From Propionibacteriaceae bacterium (GTDB lineage Bacteria; Actinomycetota; Actinomycetes; Propionibacteriales; Propionibacteriaceae), in contig JAIRRM010000042.1 in the NCBI GenBank assembly GCA_031255975.1, positions 1 through 17,398 on the forward strand: a stretch of 17,398 bases of DNA, in the 5' to 3' direction. The notes below the pieces were generated by a model. The model made no database searches, was not told where the DNA came from, and saw nothing but the letters and a program-made list of their open reading frames with translations. Positions 1 through 8,314 of the stretch are shown here, in pieces. Numbering within the stretch: position 1 is the first letter of the stretch; each line of letters starts with the position of its first letter. Made by a program: the position numbers and the translations under genes.

Positions 1-1
1 C

Positions 2-1246
2 ATGACAAACCCCGACTTGGAGGCGCAGACCACCCCCACCACCGACCCCACCGACCCAAGCACCCCAGGTGAACCCGGCGACGAGCCGACCACGGCCCCC
101 ACCACCGACCCCGGCACCACTCCCACCGAGACGCCGGGCCAACCGCCCCGCTGGCCACACACTCCACTGGAGGAGTTGAGCGGCAGCGATCTCGGCATCA
201 TCCGCAGCGACCCGAACCGCGTTGAGGCCACCAAGATTCTGCATAATCTAGTCACCGCGACCGTGGTGGAGTTGAACGCCGCCTCCGACCTGGCCACCGC
301 GATGACCGAAGGCAGCATCCAGGGAGCGTGCGTCGATCGCTCCATCTACCGGCTGTGGGCCGAGTACACCCCCGAGTTCTTCGCCCGTATCGAGGTGGTC
401 AGAACCTTCCAGATGAAGATCATCCCCGATCCGCCGGAACCGGGTGCCGCCGACCCCGCCACCCCGTTTGTCCTCTATGTCTCCGGAATCGACACCATCG
501 ACGATCTCGACGACACCGGGCGCTCCGACTCCAACATGCTGTTCGCCGTGAACCCCGCCACCGGCAGTATTGCTCTCATCAACACCCCGCGCGACTACTA
601 CGTACAGTTGCGCGACACCTGGGGTTACCCCGACAAACTCACCCACGCCGGGGTGTACGGCATCGACACCAGCGTCGGCACCATGGAGGATCTGTACGGG
701 GTGCAGATCGATTACTGGGTACGTATCAACTTCGCCTCGGTGATCGACATCGTGGACGCCGTGGGTGGCATTGACGTAAACGTGCCAGTGGCGTTCCACT
801 GCTACGCCGGAGCCTACAACTGGGACGGTATCCAGTTCGACGAGGGCCTCACCCACATGAACGGCATGGAGGCGCTCTGCTTCTCGCGGGAACGCAACGC
901 CTTTGAGGAAGGTGACCGGCAGCGCGGCAAGAACCAGCAGGCGGTGATCGAGGCGCTGATCGAGAAGCTTTCCCGCCCCTCCATCCTGCTCAACTACAAC
1001 GCGGTGCTGAACGCCCTCGCCCCCAACATACAGACCTCGATGCCCTCGGAGCGGATCACCTCCATGGCCAGACGCCAACTCGACCTCGGTACCGAATGGA
1101 GAATCACCGAGTACTCCGTAACCGGCACCGACGCCTACCGTCCGACGTATTCACTCGGCTCCCGCGAGGTGTACGTGATGCTCCCGGATGAAACCACCGT
1201 GGCCGAGGCCAAGGCGCTCATCGCCACGGTGCTGGAGGGGCGGTAG
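2..1246 (+). CDS. LytR-CpsA-Psr (LCP) family cell-wall polymer ligase, 5' end probably outside the window
   Basis: LCP enzymes sit in the membrane with the catalytic domain outside. They transfer undecaprenyl-phosphate-linked glycopolymers to peptidoglycan. The first visible ATG is at position 2, but the protein begins in a Thr/Pro/Asp-rich linker (residues 1-50) with no membrane helix. Family members have N-terminal helices, so the true start is probably upstream. Residues about 60-145 resemble the extra extracytoplasmic domain that precedes the LCP domain in many Firmicutes-type members. The LCP domain spans about 155-325: GRSDSNM (173-179) with R174 and D176, TPRDYY (195-200) with R197 and D198, VGGIDV (254-259), and SRERNAFEEGDRQRGKNQQ (295-313). 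These arginines and aspartates bind the pyrophosphate and metal in characterised members. The C-terminus (about 330-414) is also typical. greA follows after 19 bp. Family call firm; the polymer attached is unknown. Confidence 0.9.
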   Translation: MTNPDLEAQTTPTTDPTDPSTPGEPGDEPTTAPTTDPGTTPTETPGQPPRWPHTPLEELSGSDLGIIRSDPNRVEATKILHNLVTATVVELNAASDLATAMTEGSIQGACVDRSIYRLWAEYTPEFFARIEVVRTFQMKIIPDPPEPGAADPATPFVLYVSGIDTIDDLDDTGRSDSNMLFAVNPATGSIALINTPRDYYVQLRDTWGYPDKLTHAGVYGIDTSVGTMEDLYGVQIDYWVRINFASVIDIVDAVGGIDVNVPVAFHCYAGAYNWDGIQFDEGLTHMNGMEALCFSRERNAFEEGDRQRGKNQQAVIEALIEKLSRPSILLNYNAVLNALAPNIQTSMPSERITSMARRQLDLGTEWRITEYSVTGTDAYRPTYSLGSREVYVMLPDETTVAEAKALIATVLEGR

Positions 1247-1259
1247 CCACCGCTTCGGG

Positions 1260-1265
1260 TATCCT
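1260..1265 (+). promoter_or_regulatory. -10 box (TATCCT) for leaderless greA transcript
   Basis: TATCCT fits the actinobacterial -10 consensus TANNNT. It lies six bases before the ATG at 1272, so transcription would start at or near the start codon. No good Shine-Dalgarno precedes this ATG. No clear -35 box is visible. Confidence 0.5.
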
Positions 1266-1271
1266 ATGTCA

Positions 1272-1763
1272 ATGTCCGAAATCTGGTTGCCGCAAGAGGC
1301 GTACGACAAGCTGAGCGCTGAACTGGATTACCTCCGCACGGATGGCCGCCGCGATGTGTCCGCCCGTATCGCTGCGGCGCGCGCTGAAGGTGACCTCTCC
1401 GAAAACGGTGGGTACCACGCCGCCCGCGAGGAACAGGGGCAGATGGAAGCCCGTATCGCCCAGTTGGAGCAGATGTTACGCGAAGCCCAGGTGGGCAACC
1501 CCACCGACGCCGGTGACGGCATCCAGGCCGGTTTCGTGGTGAGTGTCGCCATCAACGGGGGTGCCGTCACCAAGTTTCTGCTCGGCTCCCGCGAAATGCT
1601 CTCCGCCGGAATAATCGACGACGATCTCGCCGTCTACAGCCCGCAGTCGCCGCTCGGTGCCGCCGTCATTGGCCATCATCCCGGCGATACGGTGAGCTAC
1701 ACGGCTCCCACCGGCAAGGAGTTCTCCGCCGAGATCGTGGCCGCCGTCCCCTTCAGCGGGTAG
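1272..1763 (+). CDS. greA: Transcription elongation factor GreA
   Basis: GreA enters the RNA polymerase secondary channel and stimulates cleavage of backtracked RNA, restarting stalled elongation. The N-terminal coiled coil (about residues 8-73) contains ARAEGDLSENGGYHAAREEQ. From the ATG at 1272, the two acidic tip residues fall at D41 and E44, the numbering known from E. coli GreA. The C-terminal half has the FKBP-like globular fold, with a VIGHHPGDTVSYTAP stretch near the end. Length is 163 residues, normal for the family. An in-frame ATG at 1266 would add two residues. I prefer 1272 because a TANNNT box lies six bases upstream. The upstream LCP gene ends at 1246; the downstream neighbour converges. 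Confidence 0.93.
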   Translation: MSEIWLPQEAYDKLSAELDYLRTDGRRDVSARIAAARAEGDLSENGGYHAAREEQGQMEARIAQLEQMLREAQVGNPTDAGDGIQAGFVVSVAINGGAVTKFLLGSREMLSAGIIDDDLAVYSPQSPLGAAVIGHHPGDTVSYTAPTGKEFSAEIVAAVPFSG

Positions 1764-1790
1764 CCAAGCACCCACTCTACGTAACGTATT

Positions 1791-1805
1791 GAGCGACGGC
1801 CGCTC
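1791..1805. terminator. Weak hairpin between convergent greA and DUF2207 gene
   Basis: GAGCG (1791-1795) pairs with CGCTC (1801-1805) around a five-base loop, followed on the plus strand by CTTTA. It sits in the 44-bp gap between two convergent genes. The stem is short and there is no proper U-tract, so the call is tentative. Confidence 0.25.
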
Positions 1806-1807
1806 CT

Positions 1808-3517
1808 TTAGCCTCTGCCGAAAAGCCGACCTTGCATGGCCACGACGAATGCGTCGAATGACGCTGGAAGGTCGGAGAGCGACCAGTTGGCACCCGCGTG
1901 GTACCACGGCAGATCGTCGGGGTCAGGCACGCCGGGGTCGTCGTCGGCGGCGGCCAGCGCCTTCGTCCAACGTTCGCAGGAGCCCAGCACCACCGCGTAC
2001 GGCAGCACCTCGGAGATTTCGGTGTAAGCCTTGGCTTTCGCGATCTGATCGAATGGCTGCACTCGCAGATTGGTGGCGAGCACCTGCAAACCCGCGAGCA
2101 ACGCCGAACCAGCTGAAGTGCGCCGAGGCATGTCGTGCGAAACCACCACCAATCCGGCGGCGGTGGCCAGTAACGCGATGCCAACCAGGCCGAACTTGGT
2201 GGAGACCACCAGCGCGACGAGTGCGGCGAACGCCAACACCACGGTAACCCACCCTGCGATAGCCCACCGATTGCGCGTCGCGTCGGGACGGGTCGAGAAC
2301 CAACCCCGGGCCACCACATCGTCATACAACTGGCTCTGCACCTTGCCGATCACGGAGGTGACGGCGCTGGAGATGGTGGAAACCGTGACTGCCTCGCCAG
2401 TGGCCGGGGCGATGGCGTCCAACAGCGTCTGCTCGAACGGAACCAGTTTGTCGGCCCCCTCCATGCGGCGGAACGTCCAATCCGGGCCAACCTGGGCGGG
2501 TATCTCCACGATCTGCACATGGCCGCGTACCGCGAGATCAATCACGGTGGCGGTGACATCAACCGGATCGACATGCTCGTCCGCGACGGTGCCCACATGA
2601 CCGGGACGTACCTCGTCTGCGACCCTGAACTCCACGGTGCCGGCACCGGTCGGCACAAACGAGGCGACCACCGTCGGGTCTTTGACACTACTCACATCGG
2701 CACCCTTGCTCCGCAGCAACCAGAACATCAACGCGCCACCGGCACCCAGCACGGCAAGCGCGGCGAGCAGATGAATGATGTCAACCGAGAACGCGCGGCC
2801 CAATGTCCACAACTCCTCGATCTGCTCATTGGGGGCGATGATCTCCTGATCGGCGGTAAACCCGAAGATGACCACCTCACCGGCAGAACGCGGGCCGTCG
2901 GTGAAGAAGGGGTACGGGTTGTCGAAGGTGCCGCCGCCGTACATGGTGCAGCGAGTCGGCGCGGCGACGGTGCCAGAGGCGCAACTAAGCGACTTGAACT
3001 CGAACTCGGCCTGATCTTTGACCTCACCGCCAGGAACGATCCTGCCGGTAACCTCAGTCACGCCAACCGAGAGCCCCTGCAACACCGGCCAGATCACCTC
3101 GCTCAAGTAGACGCCGCCGGAGCCGCGCCCGGCGTTGAGCGCCGCTCCCACCACGTCATATTTGATGACCACGGTGGTGGCACTCGGGGTGATGGTAAAG
3201 GTGGTGTAATCCTTATCTTCGGTGAGGGTTACGCCGCCACCCTCCACCGACGTGAACGTAACCGTGAAGCGATCCACCCGACTGCCGGTGATCTCCTGCG
3301 TAAGCGTGAACCGCTGCACCACCTGCGTGGGGACAGCCGCAAAGGTGATGGTCGCGGTGACATGGAGAGTGCCGTCCGGATCGACCACCAGCAGCGCGTC
3401 GTACGTCTTCGCGTCTTCACCGTCTGCCTGAGCGGGTGAGGTCGGCCCGGCGACGATGAACAGCATCGCGGCGACGATCACGCCAAGCCCTGCGCTCACT
3501 CGCTTGAAGAGCTTCAT
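1808..3517 (-). CDS. DUF2207 family membrane protein with signal peptide
   Basis: DUF2207 proteins are predicted membrane proteins of unknown biochemical role, common in Actinobacteria and Firmicutes. The start at 3517 (MKLFKRVSAG) gives a clean signal peptide, with a likely cleavage after PAQA (residue 31). It is preceded by a purine-rich Shine-Dalgarno (GAGAGGGGA) at good spacing; upstream in-frame starts lack both. Order: an exported beta-rich domain (about 38-235), a membrane helix (about 246-268), a domain with the family-type VTATVIDLAVRGHV segment (321-334), two helices (about 419-438 and 441-460), and a C-terminal region with the family signature EVLPYAVVLG (503-512). It ends in FGRG at residue 569. 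C180 and C190 in the exported part could form a disulfide (inference). It is divergent from the metallopeptidase gene across 216 bp. Family assignment is good; function unknown. Confidence 0.85.
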   Translation of the reverse strand: MKLFKRVSAGLGVIVAAMLFIVAGPTSPAQADGEDAKTYDALLVVDPDGTLHVTATITFAAVPTQVVQRFTLTQEITGSRVDRFTVTFTSVEGGGVTLTEDKDYTTFTITPSATTVVIKYDVVGAALNAGRGSGGVYLSEVIWPVLQGLSVGVTEVTGRIVPGGEVKDQAEFEFKSLSCASGTVAAPTRCTMYGGGTFDNPYPFFTDGPRSAGEVVIFGFTADQEIIAPNEQIEELWTLGRAFSVDIIHLLAALAVLGAGGALMFWLLRSKGADVSSVKDPTVVASFVPTGAGTVEFRVADEVRPGHVGTVADEHVDPVDVTATVIDLAVRGHVQIVEIPAQVGPDWTFRRMEGADKLVPFEQTLLDAIAPATGEAVTVSTISSAVTSVIGKVQSQLYDDVVARGWFSTRPDATRNRWAIAGWVTVVLAFAALVALVVSTKFGLVGIALLATAAGLVVVSHDMPRRTSAGSALLAGLQVLATNLRVQPFDQIAKAKAYTEISEVLPYAVVLGSCERWTKALAAADDDPGVPDPDDLPWYHAGANWSLSDLPASFDAFVVAMQGRLFGRG

Positions 3518-3720
3518 TGTGGGTCCCCTCTCAAAAGAACCATCGGCAACGCGCGTACGGCACAACCCCTGGAGGTGCGGATCGCGCACTGCCCTTACAG
3601 TACATCGCAAGAGCGCATTTACGCTCACGAATAGCTATGGGCTTCGCCGACTTTTGGAACCCTCGCGGCGGCTACCATCATCTGATCCACTCCAAAGACC
3701 GTAAACGGCCTTCCCCTGTG

Positions 3721-3726
3721 TAATCT
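3721..3726 (+). promoter_or_regulatory. -10 box (TAATCT) for leaderless metallopeptidase transcript
   Basis: TAATCT lies seven bases before the ATG at 3734. It matches TANNNT at the spacing that places the transcript start on the start codon. No Shine-Dalgarno is visible between box and ATG. A convincing -35 element is not seen. Confidence 0.5.
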
Positions 3727-3733
3727 GAATGCC

Positions 3734-5083
3734 ATGACGCAGCCTGCCAACCCGCAGCGACCAACCCCCTACCCGCAGCAGCAGACCCTCTATCCGCAAC
3801 GACCGGCTCCTTATTCGCAGCAGCCGACGCAGTGGCCCGCCGCCCAACAAGGAGGCTGGGGAGTGCCGGGGCAGCCGGTGTGGGACGGCCGCCAGTGGGT
3901 GCGGCCCGCTCCAACCGCGACACAGCAGTGGGGTGCCATGCCCCCAACCCAGCCGCAGTACTTCGGAGGCGGGGTGCAACCCGCCCCGATCACGACGCAG
4001 CGGTGGGGTGCCGTCCCCGGTTACAACTCACAGTTCGCTGGCTTCGGGCCACCGGCCAGAAAGAGTTCTGGTGCCAAGACGTGTCTGACTATCATCATCG
4101 GCGCTGCCGTGGCGCTACTCCTGATAACCGTGCTCGTCACCTTGTACACCAACGCCAAGCCCGACCCTCCCACGCCTCCCTATACCACCGTTCCGTCCGT
4201 CACCACCGCGACGCAACCCACCCAGCCGACGCAGACCAACACCAACCAGGGCGATGGCAACTATGTCAATGACGGCTACGTGGTGCCCGCGCCAGGCACC
4301 AACGCCGGGCGCGACCGACCGACACCGCTGACGTGGACAGAAGCCACCGATATGCTGCAACGAAACGAGCTGTACAACAACGTGATGATGCCGGTGCCAG
4401 TGCGCTGCGAGTTGCCGGAGGTAAATCTTTTCAACGCCAATTCGGCGGCCCTGAAGTCGTACTTCGACGAGTTCACCGTCTGCCTGATGCGCGCCTGGGA
4501 TCCCACTTTGCGCGAGGCCGGGTTCTACGCGGTACGCCCCGTAATCAACATCTACAGCAGTGAGATCGAGACTCCATGCGGTACTGTCCCCATGCAGAAC
4601 GCGGCGTTCTGCGCCGCCAATGAGCAGGTGTATTACGCCACCGACCTACCCAGCATTCTGCCTGCGGAGGTTCGCGGGAAACGCATGGTGATCGAAGCGG
4701 TCATTGCGCACGAATTCGGCCACGCGGTGCAAAACCGTACCGGGATACTGCTCTCCGGCAACGCCTGGCAGGAGTACTACGCCTCACAGAACGACCAACC
4801 CAAAGCCAACCAAATATCGCGGCAGATGGAGTTGCAAGCCGACTGCTTCGCCGGAGAGTTCCTGAACTCGATCCAGCAGTCGGTGGGACTCACCCAAGAT
4901 GAGGCCGACGCGGTGACGCTGCTGTTCTACTCCATCGGCGACGATATCCTCACCGGAGATTCAAACTACGACGGCAACCACGGTCGCGGGCAGAACCGCG
5001 TGAACTGGCTCGCCCAGGGGTTCAACCAGCAGAACCTCGGCGTCTGCAACACCTTCGTCGTTGAGGGCTCCGACACGAAGTGA
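3734..5083 (+). CDS. Membrane-anchored putative neutral zinc metallopeptidase (YpfJ-like family)
   Basis: The 449-residue protein has a Gln/Pro-rich N-terminus (1-110) with two imperfect copies of a QQWGAMP/QRWGAVP unit. It has one membrane helix (about 117-138), a Thr/Pro/Gln-rich linker (140-200), then the catalytic domain outside the cell. The zinc site is HEFGH (326-330) with E327 catalytic. ELQAD (367 onward) probably supplies the third ligand, as in gluzincins. The C-terminal segment GRGQNRVNWLAQGF...VCNTF (417-441) is typical of the family. Six cysteines in the exported part (C225, C250, C282, C293, C371, C438) could make three disulfides. The substrate is unknown. The start is set by the ATG directly after a -10 box. 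It is divergent from the DUF2207 gene, so a shared envelope role is possible but unproven. Confidence 0.85.
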   Translation: MTQPANPQRPTPYPQQQTLYPQRPAPYSQQPTQWPAAQQGGWGVPGQPVWDGRQWVRPAPTATQQWGAMPPTQPQYFGGGVQPAPITTQRWGAVPGYNSQFAGFGPPARKSSGAKTCLTIIIGAAVALLLITVLVTLYTNAKPDPPTPPYTTVPSVTTATQPTQPTQTNTNQGDGNYVNDGYVVPAPGTNAGRDRPTPLTWTEATDMLQRNELYNNVMMPVPVRCELPEVNLFNANSAALKSYFDEFTVCLMRAWDPTLREAGFYAVRPVINIYSSEIETPCGTVPMQNAAFCAANEQVYYATDLPSILPAEVRGKRMVIEAVIAHEFGHAVQNRTGILLSGNAWQEYYASQNDQPKANQISRQMELQADCFAGEFLNSIQQSVGLTQDEADAVTLLFYSIGDDILTGDSNYDGNHGRGQNRVNWLAQGFNQQNLGVCNTFVVEGSDTK

Positions 5084-5116
5084 ACCCGCACCGCCGAGTC
5101 AGCTCAGGCGACACCG

Positions 5117-5157
5117 AGGCGTGCCGATCCCCCGGCCTAGCTGGGCCGGAAACGCCT
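5117..5157. terminator. Composite hairpin between convergent metallopeptidase gene and ispF
   Basis: An inner stem CCGGCC (5132-5137)/GGCCGG (5144-5149) with a six-base loop sits inside an outer stem AGGCGT (5117-5122)/ACGCCT (5152-5157). It lies in the 143-bp convergent gap and could stop transcription from both sides. There is no T-tract, as is usual in high-GC actinobacteria. Confidence 0.45.
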
Positions 5158-5226
5158 ACGGGGTTGCGGTAGAAACTTGGGAATTGCGGTCTCAACACGC
5201 TCAAGCACCGATGGCTCAGCCCGCCC

Positions 5227-5724
5227 CTAGCCTCCCCCCGTCCCCTCGCTCTGGGGTACCCACCGCAACAGTGCGGTGGCGATGGCGGCGACGCCCTCGC
5301 CTTTACCGGTAAAGCCCAACCCGTCGGTGGTGGTTGCGGATACGCAGACCCGAGCGGCGATAGCGGCACCGAGCACGGTTTCAGCCTCGGAGCGCCGGGC
5401 GGCGAGTTGGGGACGATTACCGATCAGCTGCACCGTGGCGTTGACCACACTCCACCCGGCGACCCGCACCCGGGCCACCACCTCGGTGAGTAGCGCAACA
5501 CCACTGGCACCCGCCCAGACCGGGTCGGCTGTGCCGAACACCGCCCCCAGATCTCCAAGCCCCGCCGCAGCAAGTATGGCGTCACAGAGCGCGTGAGCGA
5601 CCACATCACCATCAGAATGGCCGACCAACCCCGCAGGCTCATCGGGCCACTCCAACCCCGCCAATCGCAGCGGCACCCCGGCTGCCAACCGATGCGCGTC
5701 AAACCCGATACCGATGGCGGACAT
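5227..5724 (-). CDS. ispF: 2-C-methyl-D-erythritol 2,4-cyclodiphosphate synthase
   Basis: IspF converts CDP-methylerythritol 2-phosphate to the 2,4-cyclodiphosphate and CMP in the MEP isoprenoid pathway. The N-terminus has GIGFDAHRL with metal ligands D9 and H11. GHSDGDVVAHAL supplies the third ligand, H44. The CDP-binding end has TTTDGLGFTGKGEG (131-144). Length is 165 residues, normal. The loop usually read as DIG..FPDTDP is DLGAVFGTADP here, a variant seen in actinobacterial members. The ATG at 5724 shares its A with the ispD stop TGA, and GGAGG lies four bases upstream, so the two genes are translationally coupled. A GTG at 5727 is also possible but sits too close to that Shine-Dalgarno. 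Confidence 0.95.
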   Translation of the reverse strand: MSAIGIGFDAHRLAAGVPLRLAGLEWPDEPAGLVGHSDGDVVAHALCDAILAAAGLGDLGAVFGTADPVWAGASGVALLTEVVARVRVAGWSVVNATVQLIGNRPQLAARRSEAETVLGAAIAARVCVSATTTDGLGFTGKGEGVAAIATALLRWVPQSEGTGGG

Positions 5725-6401
5725 CACACCTCCAGCATCGCCGCGATCATCACCAGATCATGTGGGCTGGTGACCTTCATGGAAGACGGGCTGCCCTCCA
5801 CCAACTTCACGGCGTAGCCCAACCGCTCGGCGAGCATCGCATCGTCGGTGGCCTCAGCACTCGCGGCGGCGTAGGCCCGAGTGAGCACCTCACGCCGAAA
5901 CCCCTGCGGGGTCTGCACGGCGCGCAATGACGAACGATCGACGACAGCCGACCCGGCGGGGGTGAGCTGCCGTACCGTATCAACCACCGGAATCACCGGC
6001 ACTACCACCGAGGCACCGTCTTGCACCGCGGCGATCACCCGCGCCACCACCTCCGGCGGCACCAACGGACGGGCGGCGTCATGTACCAGCACCACCGTGG
6101 GCGGGTGGGGCGTGGCGTTCAGCGCGGTGAGCGCATTGGCGACCGAAGCTCCCCGCGTGGCTCCACCAGCCACCACCTGACACGGCACCGGCGCAGCCGC
6201 CAGTATGGCCTCAAAATCAGCGATGTGCTCCGTCGGGGCCGCGACTACCACCTCGGTGACGCCACCCATCGCCAACGCCTGTACGGCCCACAGCACCAAT
6301 GGCCTACCACCAACACGCACCAGCGCTTTGGGCACACCAGCCCGCAGCCGTACCCCAGAACCTGCCGCGACGGTGATAGCGGCGATACGTTCGGCTGTCA
6401 T
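5724..6401 (-). CDS. ispD: 2-C-methyl-D-erythritol 4-phosphate cytidylyltransferase
   Basis: IspD joins CTP and MEP to give CDP-methylerythritol, the step before the kinase IspE, with IspF acting after that. The N-terminal nucleotide-binding motif is AAGSGVRLRAGVPKAL (12-27), with the conserved lysine at 25. Further family marks are HDAARPLV, AVQTPQGF and the EATDDAMLAERLG helix. Length is 225 residues, normal. It lies 27 bp after the carD stop and overlaps ispF by one base. The start at 6401 is the first ATG after a TANNNT box six bases upstream, so ispD probably has its own leaderless promoter as well as read-through from carD. Confidence 0.95.
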   Translation of the reverse strand: MTAERIAAITVAAGSGVRLRAGVPKALVRVGGRPLVLWAVQALAMGGVTEVVVAAPTEHIADFEAILAAAPVPCQVVAGGATRGASVANALTALNATPHPPTVVLVHDAARPLVPPEVVARVIAAVQDGASVVVPVIPVVDTVRQLTPAGSAVVDRSSLRAVQTPQGFRREVLTRAYAAASAEATDDAMLAERLGYAVKLVEGSPSSMKVTSPHDLVMIAAMLEV

Positions 6402-6407
6402 AGCCCC

Positions 6408-6413
6408 AACCTA
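6408..6413 (-). promoter_or_regulatory. -10 box (TAGGTT) for leaderless ispD transcript
   Basis: On the minus strand TAGGTT is followed by GGGGCT and then ATG, a six-base gap. It fits TANNNT at leaderless spacing and lies in the 27-bp carD-ispD gap. The G run could also act as a weak Shine-Dalgarno, so both modes are possible. Confidence 0.42.
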
Positions 6414-6428
6414 TAGAACGGGCGCGGC

Positions 6429-6926
6429 TTACGCCTCGGGCTCGACCCCGAGCACCTCGTCGAGACGGGTCTGCGCCACTTCTTTGTCGATACCTTCGGC
6501 GAGCGCCAACTCGGATACCAGAATCTCCCGTGCCTTGGCCAGCATCCGTTTCTCACCGGCGGAAAGACCTTTGGTGCGTTCACGACGCCACAGATCCCGC
6601 ACCACCTCGGCCACCTTCAACACGTTGCCGGAGTGCAGCTTCTCCAGGTTGGCCTTGTAGCGCCGCGACCAGTTGGCGGGCTCCTCGACGTCTTGCAGCC
6701 GCAACACGTTGAACACCCGTTCCAGACCGTCGGCATCGACCACCTCGCGCACCCCCACCAGGTCGAGGTTCGCGGCGGGCACCCGTACTACCAGATCGGA
6801 CTGACCGAGAATACGCAACACCAGATACAGCTTCTCCTCGCCCTTTATAATGCGAGTTTCCAGCTCCTCGATGACGGCAGCACCATGGTTCGGATAGACA
6901 ACCGTTTCGCCCACCGTGAAACTCAT
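6429..6926 (-). CDS. carD: CarD family RNA polymerase-binding transcription regulator
   Basis: CarD binds the RNA polymerase beta subunit and stabilises open complexes at many promoters; it is essential in mycobacteria. The N-terminal RNAP-interaction domain begins [21 protein letters not shown] and spans about residues 1-60. The C-terminal helical DNA-binding domain contains [16 protein letters not shown], with W86 matching the conserved tryptophan that wedges into the upstream edge of the bubble, and [17 protein letters not shown]. Length is 165 residues, normal. The start at 6926 has a strong G-run Shine-Dalgarno (AGGGGGG) four bases upstream. It heads the carD-ispD-ispF order known from other actinobacteria. 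Confidence 0.95.
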   Translation of the reverse strand: MSFTVGETVVYPNHGAAVIEELETRIIKGEEKLYLVLRILGQSDLVVRVPAANLDLVGVREVVDADGLERVFNVLRLQDVEEPANWSRRYKANLEKLHSGNVLKVAEVVRDLWRRERTKGLSAGEKRMLAKAREILVSELALAEGIDKEVAQTRLDEVLGVEPEA

Positions 6927-6954
6927 GTATCCCCCCTAAGTCACCGAGAGGACA

Positions 6955-6960
6955 ATTTTA
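6955..6960 (-). promoter_or_regulatory. Candidate carD -10 box (TAAAAT)
   Basis: On the minus strand TAAAAT lies about 28 bases upstream of the carD ATG. This gives a short leader that includes the G-run Shine-Dalgarno. It is one of the few AT-rich hexamers in the 101-bp divergent gap. No well-placed -35 box is evident. Confidence 0.35.
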
Positions 6961-7014
6961 CCACAGCGCGCGTCGCCCCCATGGGCAATGGTGGGCAGTG
7001 CGGCGTACCCGGAC

Positions 7015-7020
7015 TAGGCT
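7015..7020 (+). promoter_or_regulatory. -10 box (TAGGCT) for leaderless MFS transcript
   Basis: TAGGCT is followed by seven bases (GGGGTAC) and then the ATG at 7028. The same hexamer and spacing occur before the phosphoglycerate mutase gene. Confidence 0.5.
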
Positions 7021-7027
7021 GGGGTAC

Positions 7028-8314
7028 ATGACGGAACCGGGCGCGGCTGACGCGGCCTCGGTCGTACCCGCGGACGTGAATGTACCCACAGACACACCCT
7101 CCAACACGGCACCGGACGAGTCCGGCCCCCAAGGTGACTACGCCCCCGGAGGGGCGTCATACAAGCGGCTGATGATCGCACTACCCGCCGCCGGAATGGC
7201 CACATTCGCCCCGCTCTACTCCGCGCACGGGTTGTTGCCGCGTATCGGGGCTACGTTCGATGTGCCCGCCACCACCTCCAGCCTCTACATCAGTTCCGGC
7301 ACCATCGGCCTCACCCTGGGCGCGTTGGTGTGGAGCGTGCTGGGGGATCGCTACGGACGGCCCAAAGTGATGAAGGCCGCCATGTTGCTGGCGGTGGCCA
7401 TCGGGGTACTCACCATTTCGATGCCGACGTTCCCGCTGATACTCGCCACCCGAGTGCTACAGGGGTTCGCGTTGGGGGCGCTGCCCACGTTGGCGATGGC
7501 GTACCTCTCCGAGCAGGTGGAACGCAAATACACCGTCATCGCCGCCGGGGCGTTCATCTCCGGCAACACGGTGGGCGGACTCTCCGGGCGGCTCATCGCC
7601 GCCCCCATCGGCGCGGAGTGGGGCTGGCGCTGGGGAGTCGGCGCGGTGCTGCTCGTCAGCCTCGTAGCCACCATCATTTTCTGCGTCACGCTGCCGCCGC
7701 CGCGTACCCAACTGAAAACCATCGGCTCGGTATCCGAAATGTTCTCGAATGTATGGTTCCACCTACGTACGCCATGGATGGACGCGGTTTATCTACAGGG
7801 CTTTTTGCTGTTCGGCGGGTTCATCGGCACCTATAACTACCTCACCTATCGCCTGGAGGGCGAGCCGTTCAACATGCCGACATCGCTGGTGTCACTGTTG
7901 TTCATCGCCTACCTGGCAGGCACCGTTTCGTCCAAGATGACCGGCGGCTGGGCGTTGAACTGGGGACGACGGCGCGTCATCAACGCCGGGGCAGCCGTGT
8001 ACGCGGTGGGGCTGTTGCTCACCCTGGTGCACAACGTGTTCGCCATTCTGGCCGGTTTGGTGATTCTCACCGGCGGATACTTCATGTGCCAGGCCATCGC
8101 CTCCGGTTGGGCGGGCGCGCTCCCCACCCGTGGCACCGCGCAGTCGACCAGCCTCTACAACATGGGCTACTACGCCGGGTCGGCCATCATCGGCTACCTC
8201 TGCGGATTCCCGTATCGCTGGTTCGGCTGGCCAGGGGTCGTTGTCAGCGTGCTGGCGTGTATCGCGCTGGCGCAACTGCTGATCGTCTCCCGTAAGGAGT
8301 TGGACGACCGCTGA
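7028..8314 (+). CDS. MFS transporter, YnfM/AraJ-like
   Basis: A 428-residue major facilitator with about twelve membrane helices after a hydrophilic Ala/Pro/Asp-rich N-terminus (1-42). The MFS loop 2-3 signature is GDRYGRPKVM (about 107-116). The second half has GGFIGTYNYLTYRLEGEPF, then AYLAGTVSSKMTGG. Near the end are ASGWAGALPTRGTAQSTSLY and YYAGSAIIGYLCGFPY. These resemble the YnfM-type drug or metabolite exporters, so substrate efflux is likely, but the substrate cannot be read. The ATG at 7028 is chosen because a -10 box lies seven bases upstream; the earlier in-frame ATG at 6998 would overlap that promoter. It is divergent from carD and convergent with the CoA-transferase gene. The 84-bp gap after it shows no strong hairpin. 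Confidence 0.88.
   Translation: MTEPGAADAASVVPADVNVPTDTPSNTAPDESGPQGDYAPGGASYKRLMIALPAAGMATFAPLYSAHGLLPRIGATFDVPATTSSLYISSGTIGLTLGALVWSVLGDRYGRPKVMKAAMLLAVAIGVLTISMPTFPLILATRVLQGFALGALPTLAMAYLSEQVERKYTVIAAGAFISGNTVGGLSGRLIAAPIGAEWGWRWGVGAVLLVSLVATIIFCVTLPPPRTQLKTIGSVSEMFSNVWFHLRTPWMDAVYLQGFLLFGGFIGTYNYLTYRLEGEPFNMPTSLVSLLFIAYLAGTVSSKMTGGWALNWGRRRVINAGAAVYAVGLLLTLVHNVFAILAGLVILTGGYFMCQAIASGWAGALPTRGTAQSTSLYNMGYYAGSAIIGYLCGFPYRWFGWPGVVVSVLACIALAQLLIVSRKELDDR

Noticed and set aside
248..1078. Long minus-strand open frame opposite the LCP gene (276 codons)
   Set aside because: Composition is Gly/Val/His-rich with no family resemblance; it mirrors the codon bias of the clear LCP gene on the other strand.
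2519..3439. Plus-strand open frame of 306 codons opposite the DUF2207 gene
   Set aside because: Arg/His/Gly-rich with no domain-like pattern, while the minus strand has a signal peptide, helices and DUF2207 signatures.
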